Below, one piece after another: positions 28,213 through 37,033 of a DNA stretch of 62,242 bases; positions within the stretch are counted from its first letter, which is position 1, and each line of letters starts with the position of its first letter. The stretch lies in assembly GCF_001447355.1 (NCBI RefSeq), contig NZ_JXBW01000019.1, positions 1 through 62,242 of the forward strand, in the 5' to 3' direction. Made by a program: the position numbers and the translations under genes. The notes below the pieces were generated by a model. The model saw nothing but the letters and a program-made list of their open reading frames with translations, had not been told where the DNA came from and did not search any database. Source of the DNA: Alicyclobacillus tolerans (GTDB lineage: Bacteria > Bacillota > Bacilli > Alicyclobacillales > Alicyclobacillaceae).

Positions 28213-28422
28213 ATGCGTTGGAGCGCGATCGACTGGATCGCTTGGGCGCTTATCATCATTGGCGGTTTGAACTGGGGACTCATCGGGTTTGCAAACGTGA
28301 ACGTCGTTGACGCCTTGTTTGGAACCACCACCCTTTCGCGTTTCGTCTATGGCGTTGTAGGGCTCGGAGCACTCTGGCAGCTGTTTTCGGTGCTCGCGAA
28401 AAGTCAAACGCCAAGAGCCTGA
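28213..28422 (+). CDS. DUF378 small membrane protein
   Basis: 69 residues from ATG 28213, with GGGGGTG 5 bases upstream. Two hydrophobic helices and the family core ALIIIGGLNWGLIGF...LFG, then VYGVVGLGALWQLF. DUF378 proteins are small inner-membrane proteins of unknown function. It is a single gene divergent from lysA, ending at a strong hairpin shared with the foldase gene. Confidence 0.85.
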   Translation: MRWSAIDWIAWALIIIGGLNWGLIGFANVNVVDALFGTTTLSRFVYGVVGLGALWQLFSVLAKSQTPRA

Positions 28423-28443
28423 CGTTTTTGCGGCAAAATCGAG

Positions 28444-28479
28444 AGGGGCTGTTCCACGTATTGGTTTGGAACAGCCCCT
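28444..28479. terminator. bidirectional terminator hairpin
   Basis: Perfect 12-bp stem AGGGGCTGTTCC / GGAACAGCCCCT with a 12-nt loop between the convergent DUF378 and PrsA-like genes. T-runs are weak on both sides (TTTT on the minus strand 6-10 bases after the stem). Confidence 0.7.
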
Positions 28480-28505
28480 TATGCTTCATAGCTTTGGCGT
28501 ATCCT

Positions 28506-29474
28506 TTAGTACCCTGACGACGAAGTCGAAGTCGTGGTGGGATTCTCCAACTGAGTCAATACACTCGAATAAGTCGGATCCAGAATATTCACTTTGTCCG
28601 ACTTGATGAGCTGGGCGACCAATTGAGGCTCGGACTCCGCGTTCTGTTGCTTGATATCCTGAATGATGGCCGAACGCTCTTCTGCTAATGACGGCGTATG
28701 CGCCGGGTTTACGGCCGTACATTGCAAAATCTCATAGCTACCGCTTACCGCAATGGGCTGACTGACCTGACCCTTGGCCAGCTTAAAAGCGGCCGTCGCG
28801 ATGGCCGGTTCCGAAGCTGAGAGTTCGGCTTCGGAAAACGTCCCCATAGCTCCTCCCTTGGCCTTTGTCGATGAGTCGGTGGAATACGCTTTGGCAAGTT
28901 GTGCGAATGACTTCCCTTGCCGCAAATCATTTTCAATCTGCTCTGCCTTCGCCTTCGTCGCCACGACGATATCAGATAGCGCGCGTGTCTCGGGAACGGC
29001 AAACGACGACTTGTTCTGCTTGTAGTAATTCTGGATCTCTTCGTCCGTTACATTGACCTTGGATTCGGCCAGCTTCTGTTCGAGAACCGAAACGCGAATC
29101 TGATCAAGCAATTGCGCTTTCGTCATATGATTCTGCGCGAGAACCGACGTCAATTCGGAATCGGAAGTAATGCCATTTTGAGCTTCGAGTGCGGCCAATT
29201 GCTGGTTGATTTCCGATTGCGTGGCCGTGATGTTCTTCTTTGCAGCCGCATCCTGAATCAGTTGGTTAGAAATCAACTCCTCCAACATGGATGCGCCCGC
29301 GTAGGCTTGCGTCTCGGCGAGCAATGCGGAACGCGTGATTGGTTTCCCACCTACCATCGCGATCACGGAACCAGATCCGTGGACGATATATGTTCCAAAC
29401 CAGACCCCCCCGACGATGACCGCACCTGCAGCTGCGCCGATGGCCGGTGATATCCACTTTCTTGCGTTCTTCAT
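28506..29474 (-). CDS. prsA: PrsA/SurA-like peptidyl-prolyl isomerase, membrane anchored
   Basis: 322 residues; ATG 29474 with GAGGAGG 6 bases upstream. One N-terminal membrane helix (about 9-32) and no lipobox Cys, so it is tethered by a helix rather than a lipid as in Bacillus PrsA. A SurA-N chaperone-like region (40-130) precedes a parvulin domain (about 150-250, with YYKQNKSSFAVPETRALSDI and AKGGAMGTFSEAEL). It would help fold exported proteins outside the membrane. The C-terminus ends in a Ser/Thr-rich stretch. prsA is used by family resemblance only. Confidence 0.85.
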   Translation of the reverse strand: MKNARKWISPAIGAAAGAVIVGGVWFGTYIVHGSGSVIAMVGGKPITRSALLAETQAYAGASMLEELISNQLIQDAAAKKNITATQSEINQQLAALEAQNGITSDSELTSVLAQNHMTKAQLLDQIRVSVLEQKLAESKVNVTDEEIQNYYKQNKSSFAVPETRALSDIVVATKAKAEQIENDLRQGKSFAQLAKAYSTDSSTKAKGGAMGTFSEAELSASEPAIATAAFKLAKGQVSQPIAVSGSYEILQCTAVNPAHTPSLAEERSAIIQDIKQQNAESEPQLVAQLIKSDKVNILDPTYSSVLTQLENPTTTSTSSSGY

Positions 29475-29660
29475 CTACGTCCTCCTCAGACTGACCATTC
29501 ATCACCAATACTGTAACAAGGATGATTCTAAATTTGCTTGAAGCTCGTCCATATTCATACGTTGAAAGTTACATAACCAACGGAACTTTCATGCCGCAAG
29601 CGACGTCGGCCCATGCAACATACGCGGACTCTGCATAAGGTGTACAGAGGAGGGAGACGT

Positions 29661-30140
29661 ATGAGGCGAATCAGATTGGAACGGCTGCGCTGGCTGCCGA
29701 TGCTTTTGCGCGCCTACTACGAGGCAGAACGCACAGTGAAGGCACAACCAAGTGAACAAACAACCACCGCGACGCATTCTGAAAAAAACAGCGGTCGCCA
29801 ACTGCTTCGCCAGCCTGCAACCGCAAGAAAAAACAAGATCCAACAAGCACCGACAGTGCAGAAGCCGCCATCCAAACCGCCAGTGCGTCCTTCTCGCAAA
29901 CCGGCGGCAGCTCCCAATACGACTGCCCAACTCTATAGGGAATTGAAAGAGGCAAATCGGCGATTGGAGGAACTCGCCGCCATGCAGCGCCAACTAGAGA
30001 GCATCGGTGCCGCCATGGAGGATGTCAATCGAAAGATAGAGGCTCTCCGGTCAGAGGCGGATCGCACTGAACGAGCGAATGCAAAGCCACTTAACGCCCT
30101 TGAGCAGTCTCCGCCTCGTCCTCCCCAGACGTGGCTCTAA
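29661..30140 (+). CDS. coiled-coil protein, unknown function
   Basis: 159 residues from ATG 29661 with GGAGGG 6 bases upstream. Basic N-terminus (MRRIRLERLRWLPMLLRAYY), a Pro/Lys/Arg-rich low-complexity middle, then a heptad-rich coiled coil from about 98 to 143 (ELKEANRRLEELAAMQRQLE and onward). The low-complexity linker suggests a tether. It ends 5 bases from the convergent acyl-CoA synthetase. I do not recognise a family. Confidence 0.6.
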   Translation: MRRIRLERLRWLPMLLRAYYEAERTVKAQPSEQTTTATHSEKNSGRQLLRQPATARKNKIQQAPTVQKPPSKPPVRPSRKPAAAPNTTAQLYRELKEANRRLEELAAMQRQLESIGAAMEDVNRKIEALRSEADRTERANAKPLNALEQSPPRPPQTWL

Positions 30141-30144
30141 ACGA

Positions 30145-31680
30145 CTACGCCAGCATATCGCGCGGTTCAATCTCGCGCAAGATATGCTTTTGTACCTTCC
30201 CCGTGGCGTTGACTGGGAGCGATCTGGCGATCACGATTTGCGACGGGCACTTGTGCTTTGCCAAATGTGTTGCGCAGAGTTCATGCAAACTCTCCCGCAA
30301 CGCCTCGGCCTGCACGCGATCCGGATCTTGTGGCACGACCCAAGCGACAACACGCTCCCCGTACATCGCGTCAGGCAATCCTACAACGGCCGATCTCGCC
30401 ACGTCCTCATGCGCATTTAGCACATCCTCAATCTCCCGCGGACTGAGCTTCTCACCGGCACGATTGATAATTTCCTTCGCGCGGCCTGTGATATAGACAT
30501 ACCCGTCCTCATCCTGATAGCCGAGATCGCCCGTGTAGATCCATCCTTCGCCATACCCCTCGTCTGGGGAGGGTTCCATCCCGACATACGCTTCGATGAC
30601 GTTGTTGCCTCGAATTGCAATCTCGCCCAACTCATATGCCGGTAGCGGCCGATGGTCTGCATCGACAATCGCGAGTGACAGCCCATAGGGCTTGCCAACC
30701 GATCCGGATTTACGGACGCCTGGGGGAAGAGGATTCACGCAAATTTGTCCTGCTGCCTCGGTCATGCCATACGACTCGATCACCGGCACGTCGTACATCG
30801 CTTCGATCCGCGCTCCAATCGCTGGCGTGAGCGGCGCCGATGCGGATCGGAAAAAGCGCAGGCGCTTTGCCTCTTCCTTCGACGCATTCAACTTTGTGAG
30901 GATGGAGAGAATCGTTGGAACGCACGACACCCAGGTCACGCCGTGCCGCCGAATATCCTCCCAGAACGACGACGCGTGGAACTTGTCGCGCATCACCACG
31001 CGTCCCCCCGACAGGATTGTCGAGAGCAGAACGATGACCTGTGCATTGATGTGGAACAATGGCAAGATGCAGTACGCCACATCTCGCTCGGTCAATTCGT
31101 GACTGCCGATCACGTTGTTTGCGGCGGCGAACAAGTGACGGTGTTGTAACAACACACCTTTGGGCTTGCCGGTCGTGCCGGACGTAAACATCAGCACAGC
31201 TGGCGTGTCGTCGGACGGCTCCCCCATCGCGTTCAGACGAGGCTTTGCTTTTTGCGAAGACCAAGATTGAACCGAAAGCCGAGATAGACCGTCTGTATGA
31301 TTGGTTTCGCACTTTACGAAGCCGGAGGCTTCAAGTTCGCCAGCCCAGGCGTCGCTCGCTCCTGCCACGACGAGCGCCGCCTGCGCTGTGAACCGTTCCA
31401 TGACACGCGACAGTTCGGCTGCTGGGGTCTCCGGATTGATGGGTACCACCACCGCGCCATGGTACAAACAGGCTAAATAGCTAACGACGAACGCGTACGA
31501 GTTGGGCACAGCAACCATCACCTGCTCGCCAGAGGCGACCCCCATCCGAAACAGGGTTGCCCTTGCCGCCGCGATGTCTGCCTTTAATTGACCTGCGTCG
31601 TGCCAACGCTCCAGGTCAAAGACTTTGGCCACATCGTCGTTTTGCAATGCGTCATCTAAAGCTCGTAGTAGTCTGGACAT
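30145..31680 (-). CDS. acyl-CoA synthetase (AMP-forming)
   Basis: 511 residues from ATG 31680, with GAGGTG 7 bases upstream. Adenylate-forming superfamily: P-loop-like MFTSGTTGKPKGV, core YGMTEAAG, YTGDLGYQDEDGYVYI, and the hinge GRAKEIINRAGEKLSPREIE with the adenylation Lys further on near the C-terminus (NATGKVQKH). Activates a carboxylic acid to its CoA thioester. No fatty-acid or menaquinone gene is adjacent, so the substrate is uncertain (fatty acid or o-succinylbenzoate-like acids). Confidence 0.88.
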   Translation of the reverse strand: MSRLLRALDDALQNDDVAKVFDLERWHDAGQLKADIAAARATLFRMGVASGEQVMVAVPNSYAFVVSYLACLYHGAVVVPINPETPAAELSRVMERFTAQAALVVAGASDAWAGELEASGFVKCETNHTDGLSRLSVQSWSSQKAKPRLNAMGEPSDDTPAVLMFTSGTTGKPKGVLLQHRHLFAAANNVIGSHELTERDVAYCILPLFHINAQVIVLLSTILSGGRVVMRDKFHASSFWEDIRRHGVTWVSCVPTILSILTKLNASKEEAKRLRFFRSASAPLTPAIGARIEAMYDVPVIESYGMTEAAGQICVNPLPPGVRKSGSVGKPYGLSLAIVDADHRPLPAYELGEIAIRGNNVIEAYVGMEPSPDEGYGEGWIYTGDLGYQDEDGYVYITGRAKEIINRAGEKLSPREIEDVLNAHEDVARSAVVGLPDAMYGERVVAWVVPQDPDRVQAEALRESLHELCATHLAKHKCPSQIVIARSLPVNATGKVQKHILREIEPRDMLA

Positions 31681-31756
31681 GATGGAACACCTCATTCTGT
31701 TTGCCGGTGGCAAACGTGAAATCTGCCGATTCGATGCGGCTAAAAACAAGGTCAAA

Positions 31757-32935
31757 TCAAACGACATTAGATACTGGACGGCTCTTTTGCACGCGCGGCC
31801 AATTGGCCTTTTCGCCGACGATATACCCGAGATACGGAATCTTGCCGATACAGTACGCTGCCCCGCCCGACAACACATACGTCAGGGCAATCCACAGCGG
31901 GACGAATGCAAAGTGTACAGCCAAGGGCCCGCGGACAAGGTGGCTCAACTTATCAACAAAATGCAAAGCGATAGGGTGAATTAAGAAAATACCAAAGCTG
32001 ACGCTGCCAAAGAAGCGGATCACTTTGCTCACGGCGTGCATATTCGGCTCTTTACTCACGTTCTGCCATTTGAGTCCAAGCAACCAAAGAACGAGCGCGA
32101 CCACGAGACTATACGGAACCATGATGGGTTGCAACGTATCAAGAACGCGCTGACCGACGAGCGCAAACGCAAAACGATTGAGAAAGTAGAATCCAAACAA
32201 CGCGAGCCAAGCGCCGCACAGCACGGCAACAACCATCCGCTCATGGCTGAGAGCCCAAGCCTTAATTTTCGTATAATGAATAGCCATCAAGGCACCCGCT
32301 ATAAACCAGAATTCATACGTAAAGATGATGCGATCGCGATAGCGGACAAGGTCGCCAAGCCACGCAGGCAATTGATAAATATTCACAAACTGCAATGATG
32401 CCTGATTCCAAATCATAATGGCGATTTCAAGAGCAAAGCTAACAGCGAATATCCACACGTGGAAACGCTCAAAGCGACGCATGAAGCGCACCATCAAAGG
32501 AAATAGAACATAGAGTTGCATGGACACAAGCAGAAAATACATGAAGAACTGATTGGCGGTGAGTAACCCGCCGGTAAATTCATGTATCAAGTACGAGCGC
32601 GTCCATTGGAACTTTGTCAGATACGTGCCCTCAAACAAAATATAAATGGTGGTCCACGCCACATAAGGAATGGCAATCAGGAGCAGGCGCTTGCGCCAAA
32701 AGGACAAGACCGAAAACGAACGGTCGTAATAGGTGTAAAACAATACGAGACCGGTGATAAACATAAAGGCTTCACGGGTAAAGTGAAACGTCATGATAAG
32801 AATGCCAGAGGCGATATTCAGGCCCGAATCCGCTGGTGTTTCTACGTTAAAACCAGACAAGACGTGAACACAGATAACCCCCAGGATAATACATGCACGC
32901 ATCAGATCAATCTCATACAGGTGCGGCTTTTTCAG
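31757..32935 (-). CDS. acyltransferase-3 family membrane protein
   Basis: 392 residues if it starts at CTG 32935, which has GGAAGGAGG 8 bases upstream and gives the family-typical N-terminus MKKPHLYEIDLMRACIILG. ATG 32995 and 33019 are in frame but have no ribosome binding site. About 10 membrane helices and the family VCVH His near the start of helix 1 (IILGVICVHVLSG). These proteins O-acylate surface sugars or peptidoglycan. Divergent from two SGNH hydrolases, with which it may work. Confidence 0.82.
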   Translation of the reverse strand: MKKPHLYEIDLMRACIILGVICVHVLSGFNVETPADSGLNIASGILIMTFHFTREAFMFITGLVLFYTYYDRSFSVLSFWRKRLLLIAIPYVAWTTIYILFEGTYLTKFQWTRSYLIHEFTGGLLTANQFFMYFLLVSMQLYVLFPLMVRFMRRFERFHVWIFAVSFALEIAIMIWNQASLQFVNIYQLPAWLGDLVRYRDRIIFTYEFWFIAGALMAIHYTKIKAWALSHERMVVAVLCGAWLALFGFYFLNRFAFALVGQRVLDTLQPIMVPYSLVVALVLWLLGLKWQNVSKEPNMHAVSKVIRFFGSVSFGIFLIHPIALHFVDKLSHLVRGPLAVHFAFVPLWIALTYVLSGGAAYCIGKIPYLGYIVGEKANWPRVQKSRPVSNVV

Positions 32936-33167
32936 TTGAACCCCCTCCTTCCGCCTGCCGAGACGTATGACGAACCGAGTATATGGGATGGACATTGAAT
33001 TGCCGTTGAAAAACATCAAAGTTTTATCAAAAACGATACACCAAGTTTACATTGGATCCAGGTCCATGTGCCACAATACGACGTGCAGGCAAGATCAAGC
33101 GAAATTCGCAAGATGAACTTTCGACGTAAAAACACAATTTTAATCCGAATTTGAGACAGTTGTGTCA

Positions 33168-33209
33168 ACCTAATGCTTAGGTAAGGTAAACCTAAGCGCG
33201 ATCGCGCTT
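33168..33209 (+). promoter_or_regulatory. DtxR/IdeR-like iron box in front of the SGNH genes
   Basis: TTAGGTAAGGTAAACCTAA at 33177-33195 matches the DtxR/IdeR consensus at 16 of 19 positions (consensus from memory). Its left arm also pairs with ACCTAA at 33169-33174, giving a row of three half sites. A separate perfect 16-bp palindrome AAGCGCGATCGCGCTT follows at 33194-33209. Likely a metal-dependent repressor site; which repressor is not known. Confidence 0.55.
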
Positions 33210-33227
33210 TGCAGGAGGCACTAGAGC

Positions 33228-34058
33228 ATGAAGCGGACATTTCGGAATTGGGCATTGACCACTGGCCTTATGGCCTTCGCAATCCTGGCGCCCATGCGTC
33301 TTGTGCATGCTGCCGAGCCTTCCTCGATGCCGCCTGAGCATGCGTCGGCATCCCTCCCATCAGGTTCTTCCGCATCGAATGCAATGGCACCTGCCGGGCT
33401 TAACAACGCGGAGGCCATGCGCGTTCTCATCATTGGATCATCCGTCGCACGCGGGTGGAAGGACAATCCACAAGAGGGCGTCTACCTTCAACGTGCGTTT
33501 GACGCCATGTCCGTCCTGACGCCAACCACCTACGAAGTCATCGACAAGGCACAACCGGGCCGCGGCGTCCTGACCATCCGCGACTCATACGTCGACTGGT
33601 TGGCTACATACCAGCCGAATTTTGTCGTGATCGCATGGGGAGGACTCGACGACTTGGCGCAAAAAACCCCGTTCGCCGTGTACGACGGTGAGATTCACTG
33701 GCAAATCAGCGAAGCACTTGCGCACCATGCAAGCGTACTGCTTGTCACGACACCGGTTTCAAAAGCCTCGTATACCACCTACCGCGTGGCACAACAAAAA
33801 CTGATGAACAGCGAGATACAGGTGGCAGACAGCTTCCATAGCCCCAACGTGTACGTATTTAACGTATTCGATCAGATGAAGCAGTATCTGTCGGCTCATC
33901 ATGAAAGCATTGTCTCGTACATGGGCGACGGTTGGCATCCAAATGCAAACGGCCACGCTCTGGCTGCACAACTGCTCGTCCGCGATATGATGTCGAAGCT
34001 TCCTGCTCCGTCCCCTGTCTTCATTCCATCGAAACATTCACAAACGACAACCGCGTAA
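33228..34058 (+). CDS. secreted SGNH/GDSL hydrolase
   Basis: 276 residues; ATG 33228 with GGAGG 9 bases upstream. A Sec signal peptide ending LVHA-AEP near residue 28 points to export; a Ser/Pro/Ala-rich linker follows. SGNH blocks: LIIGSSVARGW (nucleophile Ser near 71), VIAWGGLDD (Gly/Asn-block position) and GDGWHPNANGH (Asp-His pair). Candidate activity is esterase or lipase-like removal of acyl groups from surface glycans or lipids. First of a tandem pair, preceded by an iron-box-like element. Confidence 0.8.
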   Translation: MKRTFRNWALTTGLMAFAILAPMRLVHAAEPSSMPPEHASASLPSGSSASNAMAPAGLNNAEAMRVLIIGSSVARGWKDNPQEGVYLQRAFDAMSVLTPTTYEVIDKAQPGRGVLTIRDSYVDWLATYQPNFVVIAWGGLDDLAQKTPFAVYDGEIHWQISEALAHHASVLLVTTPVSKASYTTYRVAQQKLMNSEIQVADSFHSPNVYVFNVFDQMKQYLSAHHESIVSYMGDGWHPNANGHALAAQLLVRDMMSKLPAPSPVFIPSKHSQTTTA

Positions 34059-34146
34059 ATCGTACAACATTTTTTATCGAAAACGAAGATCGATTTCCGA
34101 CCAGCGCGCTATAATAGATGGAAATCCAACAGATGGGACGAAGCCA

Positions 34147-34962
34147 ATGAAACAACGGCATAACGCGCGCTTTACGGCCGTTGTAGTCGCGTTGACAGGT
34201 GTTATCTGTGCGTCTTTGACGGGTTGTGGGACTTCGCAGCAGGCGGCGCCATCGACGCGCGTGCACGCGACGCAACCGACTACAACGGTGAACACAACAG
34301 CCAATCCAAAACCAGCCTTCACGGGTCCAACTGCCCAGCCAATCACCGTCATGGCGGTGGGTGGATCGGTCGCGCACGGATGGGACGACAAAACGGGTGG
34401 CGGATATCTCGCCAGGGCGTTTCAAACGTTGACTGACGAAGGCCCTGTCTCCTTTGCATTCGTCAATAAATCAATTGAAGGCGACGGCCCAACACAAATG
34501 GCTGCGAAGTACCCTGGTTTCCTTGCGGCGCTGCGACCGCGCGTGGTTGTCATATCGTGGGGAATGCTGGACGACATCGCGAACAAGACGCCGATACCAG
34601 CGTTTAAAAAGGCCATTCAAGACGAAATTAGCCTGGCGCTTAAGGCAAATGCGGACGTGATCGTCGGGACGCCGCCGACGACAGGCGCATCGTACGGTCA
34701 TGATGTCCAATCCGAGGCCAACTTGATCAACATCGAGGTTTCACTCGCGCGAAGCTTCCACAGTCAACATGTCTACGTCTTCGACCTGTTTACGCAAATG
34801 AAACAATACCTCGCATCGCACCATCAATCAATCAATCAGTACAGCGCCGACGCTTGGCATCCAAACACACTGGGTCATGAACTCGCAGGAGAAATCCTCG
34901 CAGGCGATTTGGCAACCCAGTTTGTCAAGAGTACCAAGTCGAATTCTGCAACCTCCCCGTAA
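34147..34962 (+). CDS. SGNH/GDSL hydrolase lipoprotein, paralogue of the preceding gene
   Basis: 271 residues. Lipobox LTGC at about residue 27, so likely a membrane-anchored lipoprotein, unlike its secreted neighbour. Same core order: MAVGGSVAHGW, VISWGMLDD and DAWHPNTLGHELAG. The C-terminal regions QMKQYL.SHH.SI align closely with the first copy, showing tandem duplication. The ribosome binding site is weak (GGGACG). A TATAAT at 34109-34114 lies between the genes and could give a separate promoter. Confidence 0.8.
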   Translation: MKQRHNARFTAVVVALTGVICASLTGCGTSQQAAPSTRVHATQPTTTVNTTANPKPAFTGPTAQPITVMAVGGSVAHGWDDKTGGGYLARAFQTLTDEGPVSFAFVNKSIEGDGPTQMAAKYPGFLAALRPRVVVISWGMLDDIANKTPIPAFKKAIQDEISLALKANADVIVGTPPTTGASYGHDVQSEANLINIEVSLARSFHSQHVYVFDLFTQMKQYLASHHQSINQYSADAWHPNTLGHELAGEILAGDLATQFVKSTKSNSATSP

Positions 34963-34983
34963 TTGCAGGGCGGCCAGCCGGCT

Positions 34984-36834
34984 TTACACATAATGGGCCG
35001 ATTGCGCCGCTCCCGCTTCTTTCGCGGACTGCACCATAGCGTAACGCGAGAGCACTTCGATGCCACCGCTTCCCACCCAATCAGGGAACTGTTCGTGCAG
35101 AGGGCCATCTTCACATAGTTGCAACCAGGCGTCGACACACACCGGATCAAAGGCAAGCCCCCGATTGTCTGCAAGATAGCTCATGGCTTCCTGATGCGTC
35201 CAGGCGCGACGGTACGATCTCGCTGACGTCAAGGCGTCGTACACGTCGGCCACTGCCATAAGGCGCGCAAAAAACGGAATTTGTTCTCCGGCTAAACCGT
35301 CCGGGTATCCCGTACCATCCCATCGTTCGTGATGATGCCTTATGACCTGCAGTTCTTCCTCTCGAAACGCCAGCTTGGCACACATGCTATGTCCAATCTC
35401 CGGATGTTTACGAATGATGAGCAACTCTTCAGGCTCCAAACGATCCGGTTTGTTCAACACGGCGTCCGGTATTGCAATCTTACCAACATCATGCACAAGG
35501 CCAGCCCGAAACACCGCTTTGCGCCCCTGCGAATCAACGCCCAATGACTCGGCCAGCCGCAGAGCGTAAAACGCAACTCGCAAGCTATGCCCAGCCGTAT
35601 AGGAATCTTTCGATTCAATGGCGACGACGAGGCTCAGCACGGCTTCTGGCACCGTGACGTCAATCCCAGTCACCGAAACGCGCCGCGCTCGTTTCGCTTC
35701 ATACATGCGAGCATCGGCCGTGCGGAAGAGAGCGGGGAGATCCGTCCCGTCGGTAGGTCCCACCGCGATGCCCACGCTTAACTCGACAACCGGATCTCCC
35801 GGTTTCGCCACGAGCGCCAGGTGTGTCTCCGCCCTGTGTACAGACTGCATAAGAACGTCAGGATTGCCCGCTCGCGTATCGACAATCACCCATTCGTCCC
35901 CACCAATCCGGAATAACCTCGCCGACTTGGCAAGCGTTTGCCCTAACGCCTCAGCGAGCGCTTGCAAAATCTGATCTCCCTTAAAGTGGCCATATTTGTC
36001 ATTGATCAGCTTAAAGTTGTCGAGATCGATCACGGCCACGCAGCCGACAAAAGGAGCATCACCTGCATGGCTACAAAGCCATTCCCACGCATAACGATTC
36101 TCTGCCCCAGTTAACCCGTCAGTCGTCAAGGACTTTTGCAACTTTTCAATCCTTGTATAGCGTGCAACCGCCGCAAAGCTGGAGAGCTGGAGGACGGCTG
36201 CGAGCGCTATTCCGACTGTGCGCAAACCCTGTGGAATGAGCGCGACAATTAATATCATGAGATATGTACTGAAATATCCCCAGTGCAACTCGCGAACGAC
36301 TTTGCCAAGTTGTTCCCAAAGTGTGCGCCCTTCGCGCAATGCTACGATCATCGCCGATACTAGGCGATTGACAGCAAGATGTACCGCCAGTGCGAGGAAC
36401 GCCGCCAAAGCTCGGCCGAATATCGACGGAACCAAGGCGTCGGTCAGCCGCCAATAGACCTGTGCAGCAACATATAGGCCAAGGCCAACATGGGCGTACG
36501 TCTGCGGGTACTTCCACCACTTCGCCCGCTCGCGTGCCGTGATCATTGTCAGGCTCGGCAACGCGACAAGCGCCGTAAACACGGGGTTGGGCATAAAAAT
36601 GCTGAGCATCAAAAACGGGAGTCCCGGGCGCCACGAAGCACCGCTTGGCATTTTCACAACCCACGGCGCAATGAACATCGATATGATAATCAACTCGAAA
36701 TACGCGACGGGATCCGCCATGCGATGAATGTGCAGCGCGTCGAACAGGTTGTCTACGATGAGCAAGTTACCGACGATCACGATGGCCAACAAAAACCAGA
36801 ACAACGGTCGTCGGCGACGAGCATTGTTATGCAT
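34984..36834 (-). CDS. membrane GGDEF / HD-GYP cyclic-di-GMP protein
   Basis: 616 residues from ATG 36834 (GGGAGGG 6 bases upstream). Six to eight N-terminal membrane helices (to about 230, MASE-like), then a GGDEF domain near 250-400 with RIGGDEW (F replaced by W), then an HD-GYP domain (HDVGK, HHERWDGTGYP). The sequence DLDNFKLINDKYGHFKGDQIL is the diguanylate-cyclase metal/substrate region. Both synthesis and hydrolysis may occur; residue DEW in place of DEF is common in active enzymes. Convergent with the SGNH pair. Confidence 0.9.
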   Translation of the reverse strand: MHNNARRRRPLFWFLLAIVIVGNLLIVDNLFDALHIHRMADPVAYFELIIISMFIAPWVVKMPSGASWRPGLPFLMLSIFMPNPVFTALVALPSLTMITARERAKWWKYPQTYAHVGLGLYVAAQVYWRLTDALVPSIFGRALAAFLALAVHLAVNRLVSAMIVALREGRTLWEQLGKVVRELHWGYFSTYLMILIVALIPQGLRTVGIALAAVLQLSSFAAVARYTRIEKLQKSLTTDGLTGAENRYAWEWLCSHAGDAPFVGCVAVIDLDNFKLINDKYGHFKGDQILQALAEALGQTLAKSARLFRIGGDEWVIVDTRAGNPDVLMQSVHRAETHLALVAKPGDPVVELSVGIAVGPTDGTDLPALFRTADARMYEAKRARRVSVTGIDVTVPEAVLSLVVAIESKDSYTAGHSLRVAFYALRLAESLGVDSQGRKAVFRAGLVHDVGKIAIPDAVLNKPDRLEPEELLIIRKHPEIGHSMCAKLAFREEELQVIRHHHERWDGTGYPDGLAGEQIPFFARLMAVADVYDALTSARSYRRAWTHQEAMSYLADNRGLAFDPVCVDAWLQLCEDGPLHEQFPDWVGSGGIEVLSRYAMVQSAKEAGAAQSAHYV

Positions 36835-37033
36835 GCCCAGCCCTCCCAGCGAGCGGCCGGATAGTCCACAAAACCGCATTTCAACTTGACTTGTCCCCAA
36901 ATGATATGATAGACGAGCAAGATTCGTTTGCCAATGGCAATCCCCACTTGGCAAGATCCTGTGGTATCGTGTTTGTAAGCGTAATCATCAGAACATTCCA
37001 ACCTGGAGTCTCAACGTGAAAGGAAGGGAGTTC

